From Mytilinidion resinicola (taxonomy: Eukaryota; Ascomycota; Dothideomycetes; Mytilinidiales; Mytilinidiaceae): a stretch of DNA of 64,000 nt. Numbering within the stretch: the first letter of the stretch is position 1; each line of letters starts with the position of its first letter. Below the pieces are notes generated by a model, which saw only the letters and a list, made by a program, of their open reading frames with translations, did not search any database and had not been told where the DNA came from. The stretch spans positions 498,534 to 562,533 of the forward strand of contig NW_022985462.1 of assembly GCF_010093595.1 (NCBI RefSeq), given 5' to 3'. This document shows positions 1-10,685 of the stretch, in pieces. The position numbers and the translations under genes are program-made.

Positions 1-1327
1 GCCACCCCCGAACCTTATCAGCAGTCGCAGCACAACCTGCCGAGCATACAGAACCTCATCCACCCTTCCAACACCACATCCTCGCCCCACTCGAACAGCG
101 GCACCCAGCAAAGGTCGCAGCGGAACGATGCTTCAAACGGCGGCGCCATAACACCCGTGCCTGCCCAGCATGTCCCGCAGGTGGTGCGGACGACAAAGGG
201 CAAATACACCCTCACGGACTTCACGATCCAAAGAACACTCGGCACGGGCAGCTTTGGCAGAGTCCACCTCGTGCAGTCGAAGCACAACCAGCGCTTCTAC
301 GCTGTCAAAGTCCTGAAGAAGGCGCAGGTCGTCAAAATGAAGCAGGTTGAGCACACAAACGACGAACGCCGAATGCTGCAGCAAGTGAAACACCCATTTC
401 TGATCACGCTATGGGGTACTTTCCAAGACTCAAAGAATCTATACATGGTCATGGACTTTGTCGAGGGCGGCGAGCTGTTCAGCCTCCTTCGCAAGTCTCA
501 AGTGAGCCTTCCCGCCATTGCCGCTTTGTTGCATGTGATCGTCCCTGCTAACCTCAATAGCGTTTCCCTAACCCAGTTGCTAAATTCTACGCCGCCGAAG
601 TTACCCTAGCGCTAGATTACCTCCATGGGATGAACATCATATACCGCGACCTGAAACCTGAGAATTTGTTGTTGGACCGCCATGGCCATCTCAAGATTAC
701 CGATTTTGGATTCGCCAAAGAAGTGCCAGACATCACCTGGACATTGTGCGGCACGCCTGATTATCTCGCGCCAGAGGTTGTCGCCTCAAAAGGCTACAAC
801 AAGTCTGTTGACTGGTACGATGATTCCGTTGTACCGAAAATCAAATTCGCTAATTTTGGCCTCTAGGTGGTCGCTTGGCATCCTCATCTTTGAAATGCTT
901 TCCGGTTTCACACCCTTCTGGGACGCTGGATCGCCCATGAAGATTTACGAAAACATCCTCAAGGGCAAAGTGAAATACCCTCCATACATTCACCCCGATG
1001 CGCAAGATCTGTTGCAACAGCTCATCACTCCCGACCTCACTAAGCGATTAGGTAACTTGCATGGGGGGAGCAGAGAAGTCATGCAACACCCTTGGTTCGC
1101 TGAGGTAACGTGGGAGCGGCTGTCGAAGAAGGATATTGATGCGCCATACGTGCCTCCAGTACGAGCTGGTGTGGGTGATTCAAGCCAGTTTGACAAATAT
1201 CCAGAAGAGACGGAGGCATATGGGCAAGCTGGCGATGACCCGTACGTTGAATCTTTTAAACGACAAGTGATTATATTTGCTGACGTTTCTTCCCTACAGG
1301 CACAAACATCTCTTTATGGACTTCTAG
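1..1327 (+). CDS. pkaC: cAMP-dependent protein kinase catalytic subunit, 5'-truncated by window edge
   Basis: AGC-family Ser/Thr kinase that phosphorylates targets when cAMP releases the regulatory subunit. The reading frame is already open at base 1, so the N-terminus lies outside the window; 385 residues are visible. Exons 1-501, 561-814, 867-1241 and 1300-1327 join in frame across GT-AG introns. A Gln/Ser/Asn-rich N-terminal stretch precedes the kinase domain. Seen motifs (numbered from base 1): glycine loop GTGSFGRV at 81-88, Lys103 in YAVKVLKK, catalytic YRDLKPEN from 195, DFGFAK from 215, activation loop [13 protein letters not shown] box. The C-terminal tail ends HLFMDF, a hydrophobic FxxF end as in PKA. 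The polar low-complexity N-terminus fits the fungal PkaC1 type. Other AGC kinases are less likely because the activation loop and tail match PKA. Confidence 0.93.
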
Positions 1328-2495
1328 AGAAGCTTCAATACTAAAGAACCGATTCGGATCTTTTATGACCTTGGATCGAATACGACTCTAGTTGGTTGGA
1401 CTGGGGGGCACGAATTTTGCCATCAGGTATGCCGAATCGTCGGCCAGAGTGACTGTGGTATTGCTTCTACGCCTGCCACAGCAGTACCTCCGCTGAGGCA
1501 AGATGGCGAAATGACTGTGATATGGGTTTCTGCAAAGCCGTTACTTTACTCTTATTCATCACTGGGATCACGGAGGACCGTGCACGCGGAGAACGTGCTC
1601 GGCCTCATTGTTTGGGAACAGGAACCCTGCCTAGGACTCTTGCATAGCTAGGCTTTGACACCTCTTATTTCTGCTGTTATCGTTAACCCTATTTTTGTCT
1701 GACGGCCGGTGGCCCACTGTGGAACAAACTGTTCACTTGCGCTTTTTTTGTTTTCCTATGTTGCGTCCCTGTACGTTTATCAACGACGTCCGATGCCCCG
1801 TATGTGTACTGTGGTTCTGGATTTTCCTTGCGGGCGTTGGGGTGGGGTTTAAAAGAAGCTTTTGCGCACAAAACAGTCTGTTCGGGGCTAAGGGCGAGAT
1901 ATACGAAGTAATTTACCTACGAATATCTACCTACCACGACCTCCTAACGCATGCATGGTACCTGCAATTGTTGATCCACATGATCTTGGTGCGCGCGCTG
2001 TGACGGCTACCGCTGCTGCATGTGATCGGCGGAGCAAGTGTTTGCCTCGCACGAAGGAGGCATTGGTTGAAGGTGTGAACGACGGAGCCAATCGCAAGCT
2101 GCATGTGGCACTTTGCGAAGTCGCTCAACGCCCCACAGAGCCTTGTCCTACGCTTGCTTGCGATCTTGTCTAATCATAGCTACCGGGCCGACAGCGAAGC
2201 GGGAATGCGCCTGGCAGAGTGCCGGGAGAAGGCAGCGTGGCTATGCCGCCGAAGTTGAACGACACCTCGTACAGTGCACCGCACCACACTCCTTATATTC
2301 ACCTATATTCCGCGCCTCAGCCCTTCGCTCCTAAACATCTATCTCAATTCTTCCTCATAACCGTCTAGCACGAGTCAGCAGAGAATCGCGCTTTGGCCGC
2401 CGCAAGACCATCGGTGCCGAGCGCAGAAGCATGAACCTCACGAGGCTATCGAGGCCATTCAAGCAGAAACAACGCCTACAGCACTACTATCGCAA
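1328..2495. other. Intergenic region, PKA 3' flank and lipase promoter
   Basis: No convincing coding signal. Short open frames here have no domain pattern, no splice support and overlap each other on both strands. The last 200 bases are CT- and CAAC-rich, as expected of a fungal promoter and 5' leader. Confidence 0.6.
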
Positions 2496-4633
2496 ATGAC
2501 GATCCACTTCCTAGGGAAGGACTTCACGGGGCGGAAGAAGCATGGGTCGAAAAAGCCTGTGCAGCCCACACCAATGCCAATGCCAAATGGGTATCAGCCT
2601 TCGCAGTCGACCGCAAAGGTCCAGTCAACTCAATCGACAGTATTCATGCCGCCAACTCCGGCTTTTGTCGTAAATCAAGCATCAGCGCCGAGGCCTGCAG
2701 ATCTGGGCTGGTCAGGGAGTGGGAGTCCGAGGCCGTACACGCAGCCGTATCAGCAGCAGCAGCCGTATCAGCCTCCTTTGCCTGTGCGGCCAGTGACATC
2801 ACAGATGAATAGCGGGCCGTATCTTTCAAACCATCTTTCTACGGTTCATTTAGCTACGCCCCCGCAGAAGGACAGCAAGTGGAAGTCGTCGTTGAATGTT
2901 GTCAAGCATCCCGTTCACGCGGCGTCCACTTCTGTCAATAATTTGCAGGGAAACCTGCACTCGAAGAGCACGGTTTACCTGAATCAAGGGGCTGCGTTGT
3001 GTGATCTCATTTCGTCGAGGTTTGATGCTGTGATTACGTCGATTGACGGGGAGATCTTTAGTGGGGATGAGAAGGAGTTGAGTAAGTGGAATCATCACAT
3101 GATGGCCTCGATGGGGACAATATGCTGATAGAAAGGCAGTCGTATACCAGCAATACCCTACAGACTCATCCCCCCCTTTGGAGCAGTCTCGAGGTATCCA
3201 TAATGTCTACCCAAGCGCTGCTGCCAATCGTGGTCAAGTCTCTGGATCGAATTACTTTTCTAAAGTTTGGCTGTATTCCAATTCGAGACTGCCGCCCCAT
3301 CTTCCACCTCTTAAAGTGTATGTGAAATTCCCACCCCTCAATTGAATTATGAGCTAAGCTTCGTAGCTATATGCCGACTTACCCACTGTTGTGCCTGGCG
3401 GCTCAGTTTTCAGAGAATGTTTACTCACGACCGACTGGATCGGAGCGTGAGGCCCATGTCGAAGCCAATTGGCGGCAGGGCACGAAAGCAATGGTACTAA
3501 AGAGCTTGCCTATCGACGACATGAATACTGTGGTGTTCGCTATCAGAGGCAGTCAAACGTTCATGGATTGGGCAGTCAATTTTAGACCTGAGCCCTCGAT
3601 GGCTACTGGGTTCTTGGTAAGCCTTAGATTCTTACAGCATCCGTATTCTGCTTTGCACTTTCTCCATCAGAACTATCTATCAGATATGCTTCAAGATCAT
3701 CAAAGTGGATTGGAGTCACCCAAGCAGTGGCAAACGTAAACCTATCTTCTAGTTCTACAATTCAAGTTCGTACTCTTTCACCTTCTTTCCCGAGCTAACA
3801 ACCCCTACCAGGACGACCCCGGCAACAAATGCCACAGCGGCTTCCTCCACGTCGCCCGCCAGATGATCGTCCCCGTGGCCGCCCGCCTGCGCACTCTCCT
3901 CTCCGAGAATCCCTCTCGCAGCGCCTCATCTCTGCTCATCACAGGCCATTCTGCTGGAGGCGCTGTTGCCGCGCTGCTGTACGCCCACATGCTCTCTGAA
4001 ACCGTCACCTCCGAACTCACCTACCTGACGGGCTTCTTCAAACGCGTCCACTGCATCACCTTCGGCGCGCCGCCCGTCAGCCTTCTCCCGCTCCAAAAGC
4101 CGCCGGGCAAAAGGCATTCCAAAAGCCTCTTCTTCGGCTTCGTCAACGAAGGCGATCCCGTCTGCCGCGCGGACAGGAACGTGGTAGGCAGCCTGCTAAA
4201 GCTATACGCTACACCGGCGCCCGGCTCAAACTGCAGTATCGGAAACAGCATCGGCCAGGTTGGGAACATGAAGATGGCGACTGTGAGCACCATCGCGCTG
4301 ACGCCGAATGGGCTGGGCAAGATCGGGAAGCGGAAGGAGAAGCAGAGACCTCAGCCGCAGCTTGGCGGTAAGTCGAACTCCTTTTCTGGCCCTGCGCCCT
4401 CGTGGACGATCCCGGAGGCTTTTCTTTCGACGGCTGGCAGGATTGTGGTGCTGAGGGTGAGGCCGGGAAGTAGTGATCAGGAGGATGTGGAGGCTGTTAC
4501 GGTCAATGATCAGACTTTGCGCCAGGTTGTGTTTGGAGATCCGGTGTGTCATATGATGAAGTTGTATAATAAGAGGATTAAGATTCTGGCGACGAGGGCG
4601 GTGACGGGGAATATGGGGTCGTATGGGGGATGA
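2496..4633 (+). CDS. Class 3 lipase-like alpha/beta hydrolase
   Basis: Predicted triacylglycerol or phospholipid lipase of the fungal class 3 family. Exons 2496-3081, 3140-3317, 3367-3616 and 3812-4633 give 611 residues. The N-terminal 160 residues are Pro/Gln/Ser-rich and look disordered. The hydrolase core follows, with a conserved block around AIRGSQTFMDW and the nucleophile elbow GHSAGG at about 383-388 (Ser385). Downstream HCITFGAPPVSLLPL and the NEGDPVCRAD block, which holds the usual catalytic Asp, are also present. No signal peptide is seen, so a cytoplasmic enzyme is inferred. The third intron (3617-3811) is 195 nt, long for this window, but the flanking residues GFL and DDPGNKCH join as in homologues. 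Third positions switch from C-ending to G-ending after about 4280. Confidence 0.88.
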
Positions 4634-5164
4634 TGTAGAGATGGTGGGGGTGTTGGGTGGGATGGGACGATGTTATGATACCCGGTGAAAGGAGTCTTGG
4701 GTTTTGAGACGGTCTCGTGACTGGTTCATGGAGCTGCATGTGGTGCTTTTGCGGAAAGTGGTGAGGTGGATGTTCTTTCTTATGCGTTGTTGCTAATGAA
4801 CCGAGATGTATACCCTTTATAAGCCCTAGATTAGCATATTATATGAAATACAAGCTTTGAAATTACATCGCTAGTCTTGATGGATGTTTAAAGGGCTTTG
4901 AACAGCGGCCACATCTAATACCTGCGGTTACTCGAATGTTGATGGGACGCTCAATGGGAGATGAAGTAGTTCACGTGACTCTGAAAATCAATAAACCCCG
5001 AAGGTAGAACCTTGAAGACTTGGGAGTAGCATGAACACCTGAAATGAAGCTTTGGGAAGAGGAGGGAGACGATTGTTTCTTAGTATATCATGTCTACGAA
5101 ACCCCCGTTGAAGTCACGGGGCTGGCTTGGTTGCACGTCCCATCCCGACTTCGCACCTCATCTC
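4634..5164. other. Intergenic region downstream of lipase
   Basis: Untranslated and intergenic DNA; no gene seen. It ends where similarity to the second tandem unit begins. One CACGTG lies near 4973. Confidence 0.5.
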
Positions 5165-6055
5165 CAGGTTCTCCTTTCTACGACCCCGTTGGAATAGGCC
5201 CACCTTTGCAAGCTCGACAGTACTTCCATTCGATACGGTACAAAGCTGGTCAACTTTAACTGTCCCCGAGCCCACTATGCGCGACAATGAGTGTCTCCTT
5301 CAGCCAGCACGTCCCAAGGCTGAGCATCGGACAGGGACGCGGCAAGCGGTACAGCATCCGGACGCTCGTAAACATTAGCGGAGAGTATATACTCTGAATT
5401 TTGAGTCTACCTTTCTGTTTGCTTCCAAAATTGCGGCGTTATCTTCTATTCGAGATGGTTGGGGAATCTGGCATCCATTTCTCTACATCCAGCGACTTGT
5501 TCACGTAGGGAGCAGCCTTGAAATTACTATCTTCGTGCAGTGATGCCTTCTGAAATCAAGATTATCGGTTAGATTTCGTGTCACTGAGTCCTTTTTACTT
5601 ATAGGAGCACTGTCTACTCTTCACCCCGCTAGACCATCAGTCGCGTTTGCTTTAAACCCTCACTCTCGTAGGCCTGCGAGCGAGCCTATTGTTCTCTTGT
5701 CAGCTTCTCCTGCAAGGGAAAAGGAAATACGCTCCACCGTTCATCAGTAGCTATCGTCATCCGTCTGCGGAAGCATTTTCAAAGGCCGCACCTCATTCTT
5801 CGCTCTAGCAATCTTCTCTAGCAAACTTCCGTATGTTCCTCACTTGAGCTCATTTCACTTCGATCATGGCTCAGGCAAGCCAACACTGGCCTGTTAAGTC
5901 AGTCTATCCTTATTCATTGCTTGTCCACCTACTCACCTTGCAGGACTCTTCCAGCTTCTTACTCCTCACGCTCTCCGCCATAATCGACCGTCTACACGAC
6001 AAGGTAGACCTCGGTCTGGGCCACGGCCAATACCATCAGTTTTCTGGACGATCCA
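5165..6055. promoter_or_regulatory. Leader of GHKL gene A, with a possible 5'-UTR intron
   Basis: The upstream region is partly conserved with 9735-10685, consistent with a duplicated promoter. An acceptor-like ttgcag near 5938-5943 and an earlier GTTAAG/GTCAGT donor suggest a spliced 5' leader. A short ATG frame begins at 5866 but does not connect to the main ORF in an obvious way. Confidence 0.4.
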
Positions 6056-8910
6056 ATGGGGACCCCTGGCTTTGCCGACGACGGTGATGACGATGGCGGA
6101 TATAACGACTTCGGCACCTATCATTACGACTCGAACGGATTTCAGGATATCGAAGGCAAGACGAAAACCTTGCACCTCAACTTGAAGACGACATATCAAC
6201 CAAGTTGGGGAGGTCGAGAGGCCTTTCGCGAGTTTTACCAGAACTGGTCGGTACCTCACTCATAACGCATGTGGATGGGCGCTGACAGTCAATAGGCGTG
6301 ATGCAATCGTATACAGCTTCAATCTCAATGCGAGAGACTTCAAGACAGAATTCAAGGAATCCAAGACCACCATCGAAATCAGAGCCGTCAACAAGGGCGT
6401 CCTCATGGGATACATCCTCTACAAATGGGACAAATATCAGACGGGCACTCTAGAGCTCGTGAACTTCAATGCATCACTTCGAAAAGATCACCTCGCACTT
6501 GGCGCAACTGCCAAGAAAGACGACGATACGCAAAGTGGCCAGTTTGGCGAAGGATTGAAGCTTGCAATTCTAGTGTTTCTGAGGAACCCTCAGAATAACG
6601 CCGTCCGGATGAAAACTTCTAGCGTCACGCTGAACTTCAAGCTGGATCAAGAGGGAAATCTAGTCTGTACCGTCACAAAGCATGACAAGGAAAAGGTGAG
6701 GGTGAACATGGCGAAAGAGAGAGATCGAATCGCCAAGAAGGAGCGGCGACAGTTCAAAGCTAACACTTGGGAAGACGTATCACTGGAGATTGGCTTCAGT
6801 CGTAGCGTCAAGACCGAAACTGGCGAGCGTCAGAAGACGCCTAAGATTTCTCTCCAAGATTTCAAAGACTGGCTCACGATCACTCTTGACATCAATCCTC
6901 CCACGGATATCATCCAAACTTTCGCTGGAGACCTCATTCTCGATCCTGCATACAAGGGGAAAACTTATCTGAAAGGGCTTCTCCTACCAAATGGAAGCGC
7001 AAGTGGCAAGCCATTCCAATTTGGATACAACTTCTTGGATGGCGAAACCGATCGAGATCGGGGTCGCGTGACTGATCCTTCTGATGAGGCAAGGGCAATT
7101 GCAGGAATATGGGGAGCAGCTTCAAATGCCATCCCTGACTCAAGCTCTATAAACAGGGTTACTGTGGAATACACGAATCTTTTGATGACAAAGTTCACCG
7201 AACCTACAATTTCAGCGAATGTCCACTCGGCAGCCGAGCACATCTGGAGATCTACAGCAGTAAAGGTATGGAAGTATATGCTCAGCCAACATTCCCACGA
7301 GGAGAGCCAGAGTCATCCATTCTACTATTGTCCAGGCAAAGAACCAGAGGTGAGTGCCGCTTCAACGTCACCTTTCTCGCGCTAACGTGATTCAGGGCGC
7401 GAAGGTCATTCGAGAATGCATAAAACGCGAGCCTGTCCCGCTTGACAGAACTCTGTGGGGAGTCTTTCGGAAATTCGGCCTATGCCGTACCTCTCACGAG
7501 GAGCGCCGCAAGCGTTTCCAGGAAGCTGAACAATCCGTGCTGCCCTCCACGTGCTTTGCCCAACATATAGTGCGATCTCTCGAAGCCTGCCTCGCCTCTG
7601 ACCCAGCTACGGCTGGCAAGATAATAATCTTCGTTCAAGCCCACGATACTGGTGTGGACGTGATCTACTCGAACCTGGACACAACATGGAAGGTATCGGA
7701 CAAGTGGCTCAATTATGCCGGGGCACACGAGCACGCACCCTGCGTGCTGAGTCCGGCTGACTCTGAATTTCAAACAAATGGAGGGCTTTCTGAAGTTTTC
7801 TGGTGTGACCACGCCATAAGCTCTTTATACAGAGTCATGATAGACCAGCTTTTGGGAGCAGACATCGTCGGTGGTCGCTTTCGCGAGCTCAGAATGCGAC
7901 TGGAAAGTATTGCGACTATCCAGATCTCTCAGATGGCCAAAGGCGTGCAGGTAGCTCCGACTTCCCAACCTGGAGAGCTGAAAGTAACCTGGAAATCCGC
8001 CGAACAAGCCGACATATACTCGGCAGAATCACCTCAGGAAACCCTCGTCATTCTTCATCGAAAAGACACTTGTGCAGAGAAGGCGACGTTGAAGTTGTTT
8101 GAAGAAGGTAATTCAACCCATTCCGGCCTAAACGTGACATAGCTTTTGCTTGAGTATATTTTGCCTTAACAACTATGCTAACCTTTTCCAGATGCCTCTA
8201 AGTGTCAGTGCCTCTCGCTGAGCGTTCCCCATTCTTGCAGAAAAGCTCTGTTCAACGGGCTCGAGGAAACTCTAGAATACTTCCCAATGATTTGTAGAGC
8301 GGAACAAGGCGCGTTCTTTGCCGTTCCACCTCCTGCAGTGCGACCGATAGCTCGAATGAAAAATTCAATCCCCCTCCTTTCGTCCCTAGCATTGGTAGTC
8401 GATGACGACGCTTTCCTCGGCTCGTATTCAGACTCAGATACAGATGACACGGAACTGGATATCCCCAGCCCAGTCGGTTCTTCACTGGAGTCTTCAATGG
8501 TTGTTGGTGGTACACCTAGGAAAATCCCGGCTTTGAAGGCTCCACCAACAAGCCTTGTCGCGAACGAAGAGAGTGCTGTCTCGCCCAATACAACGTGGAG
8601 TAAGTGCACGATTCATGAACAAACACACCTATAGCTCATTGGCTGACCATTTCTAGAAGCTTCAGGAGATGAGGTTCGCGTCGATCAGCTTGGATGGGGT
8701 GACGGATTCCCTGCCAATCATGAATTCTATCGTGCCGAAAGCAGTAGCGGCCAGAGCGGCTTGATCGCAAAGGCTCATGTGCAGCCCCAGCCAGCAACAT
8801 CGACACCTCGCACCCAGAACAGTTCCAGGGTCATTAAGAGAGCGTTCCCCAAGGACAATGACAACAAGACTACTCCGTCCAAGCGATTCAAGCCACTCTG
8901 TCATTCATGA
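6056..8910 (+). CDS. GHKL/Bergerat-fold ATPase-like protein, tandem copy A
   Basis: Function unknown. Exons 6056-6246, 6296-7349, 7396-8107, 8192-8599 and 8657-8910 give 872 residues. The acidic N-terminus is followed by an N-box, REFYQNWRDAI, with Glu59, Asn63, Asp66 and Ala67 in the ExxxNxxDA spacing of GHKL ATPases; an intron splits the Trp64 codon. A G2-type box, GQFGEGLK, sits at 145-152, after LVNFNASL and LALGATAKK where a G1 region would lie. TYLKGLLLPN (about 287-296) and a GYNF...RDR block follow. The C-terminal half has GAHEH, CDHA and a C-x-C-x(8)-C cluster encoded around 8200-8250, and ends in a basic Ser-rich tail. The start was chosen by comparison with copy B. ATP binding is inferred from motifs; partners and process are not known. 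Confidence 0.82.
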
Positions 8911-9319
8911 AGCTGCTTTGAGTCACACATGGTCTATCTCCTGGGCCCCATGTTGCGCTAAACCGATAGACCTGAGGGGCGGTTTCGATGGTCACATACA
9001 GCGGAATATTGGCCATGAAGAGAGAAGAGAGCATCCTCTATGATTTGCTTTTATTACTCTTCAATCTTTCATTGATATTATAGTTATCCGACCAGAAAAC
9101 TTTAGAGGTTCTACTTGCGAATTGGCGTGGGTAGATCTGATGAAGCGGACATGATCAGGCACTCAGCCACGTATGTGCAAATATACCTTTCAAGTCCAGA
9201 AATCCTTTATATATAAGAGTTAATAGGAAAATAGATTTACATTCAATACGAATCACGGGTGGTACCTCTAGTACACTTCTCCACCATCGCAGCTATTCGA
9301 AGTCGACTATTCGGCACCG
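8911..9319. other. 3' flank of GHKL gene A
   Basis: AT-rich 3' flank with no open frame of note. It holds a tatatataag-like run near 9210. Only weak similarity to the matching flank of copy B (14066-14448) is visible. Confidence 0.5.
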
Positions 9320-9550
9320 CTAACCAGTCCAAACAACAGATCTCGGAGCCGTGTACGTGAGCGGCGTTTGATGGATATTGATAAGAATTCCAGGATCGCT
9401 GTACACATCAGTATCACTCATCCCCCACAAATCTCGATCCACAAAGCAGCACTCACCTCGTCTTGTAAGCGCCCGGAAACTCACCCCCGTAGGCTTCGTC
9501 AAACCACCCCCAGTAACATTGATTACACCATACCGATTAACCCACATCCC
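9320..9550 (-). pseudogene. AA9 (LPMO) 3'-end fragment left by the tandem duplication
   Basis: On the minus strand this segment encodes INVTGGG...KPTGV, then, after a GTGAGT...CAG intron, SDPGILINIHQTPLTYTAP and a terminal stop at 9320-9322. This is the C-terminal end of an AA9 enzyme and matches the end of the gene at 14449-15296, including the intron position. No AA9 N-terminus or copper-binding His lies upstream; similarity stops near 9550 inside what would be the preceding intron. A one-base loss in the VSF(P)GAYK region also breaks the frame. It is best read as a relic marking the duplication breakpoint. Confidence 0.8.
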
Positions 9551-9734
9551 CAAAAACCCTCATCTCTACAGCTTCTTCACGCATCCTTCATCTCGTAAAT
9601 GCTGTATAACAAAGGCTTTTCACCCTTGCAAAGGCTATTGCGACCAATGAAATCTCTCTCATCAACTTCCAGTACCGTAATTTACCCTTGCCGCCACCTG
9701 CACTCTAACCACAGGATGCGTAAAGGAGCTGTGG
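9551..9734. other. Junction between tandem units
   Basis: About 185 bases with no similarity to either unit and no gene. This is the likely junction of the head-to-tail duplication. Confidence 0.5.
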
Positions 9735-10685
9735 GCTTCCTTTCTCCAATGAAATTGGAATAGCTCCCACCTTGCGAGCTCGACAGTGCTTATATTTGAT
9801 AGCGCCTAAAGCTTCTCCTCTGTTATTTTCCGCAGCCCAGCGTGCGCAACAATGATCTTCTGCCTCACAAAGCTGAGACCAGACAGGGGCGCGGCAAGCG
9901 GCACAGCATCCGCGCAGCCTCATGCGTGAGTGGAAGCCAATGACTGGCGGAGAGCAGTGACTGTGAAACTTGTGGCTGCATGTATGTTTGCCTTCCGCCG
10001 AAACGGGTTCCCATCACTGGAGATCTTGTTAGAGGGCGGCATGGTCTAGCGCTCTCAACCATTTTGAGGACTACGCAGAAGCTCGAGAAAATAAAATGAA
10101 AGAGACAGCAGAACGGAGCAGCCATTTGATTCTAGAATGCCATTGTCACAGGGCTTCGCGGCTTCGCGTTCTAGCTGTTTGGAGCGCTTGGAGGTCACAG
10201 CGCCCAATGCGGCACAGAACACTACCCATAGCTGGAAGGCTAGGCGCGCCACTGTCTTTCCTACACTCTTCAGCGATAAGTATGCAGGTAGCCCGTCGTG
10301 CCCCGCAACTGACTTTCCCCTTGGCTTCTGCCTGCTGGCCAACCCTCCACGGATTGCAACTCACTAGCCGCTTCAGCAAGGCTCGAACTCATTTGTGAAG
10401 ACCGTTGAACCACCACCCTCAACCGACATAGAACTTGCTCATTGGAACTTCAATCTTGTGGTACGCTGAGAAGCGGTACGCCTGTGAAACGCTGCGCCGC
10501 GCTGTCACCCAACACCACATTGATTGGCATAAATCTGAAGCTCTACCAAGGACGATCGTGCATTGGTGAGATAATCTCGTACTTTCGATCCTTCCTACGG
10601 GCTGACAAGGCTTTTCCAGTGCTTGTCTAGTGCCGATAGTCTTTCACACAGTATCTAACCCACTGTCCACAGGCAGTTCGTAGAT
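9735..10685. promoter_or_regulatory. Leader of GHKL gene B
   Basis: Upstream region with blocks shared with 5165-5400. A gtgaga...ccacag pair (about 10566-10672) just before the start codon looks like a 5'-UTR intron, as in copy A. Short open frames on both strands here have no support. Confidence 0.4.

Larger units (their letters stand above)
5165..9550 (+). repeat. Tandem duplication unit A
   Basis: This segment is diverged but collinear with 9735-14662. Both contain a leader with shared blocks (for example gcaagctcgacagt against gcgagctcgacagt, and gcggcaagcggtacagcatcc against its near copy), then a five-exon GHKL-type gene with the same intron positions, then the 3' end of an AA9 gene on the minus strand. 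Bounds are approximate and were set by eye where similarity fades. Confidence 0.8.

Noticed and set aside
3617..3811. An extra exon inside the 195-nt lipase intron
   Set aside because: Family proteins join GFL directly to DD-GN-CH, so no internal exon is needed.
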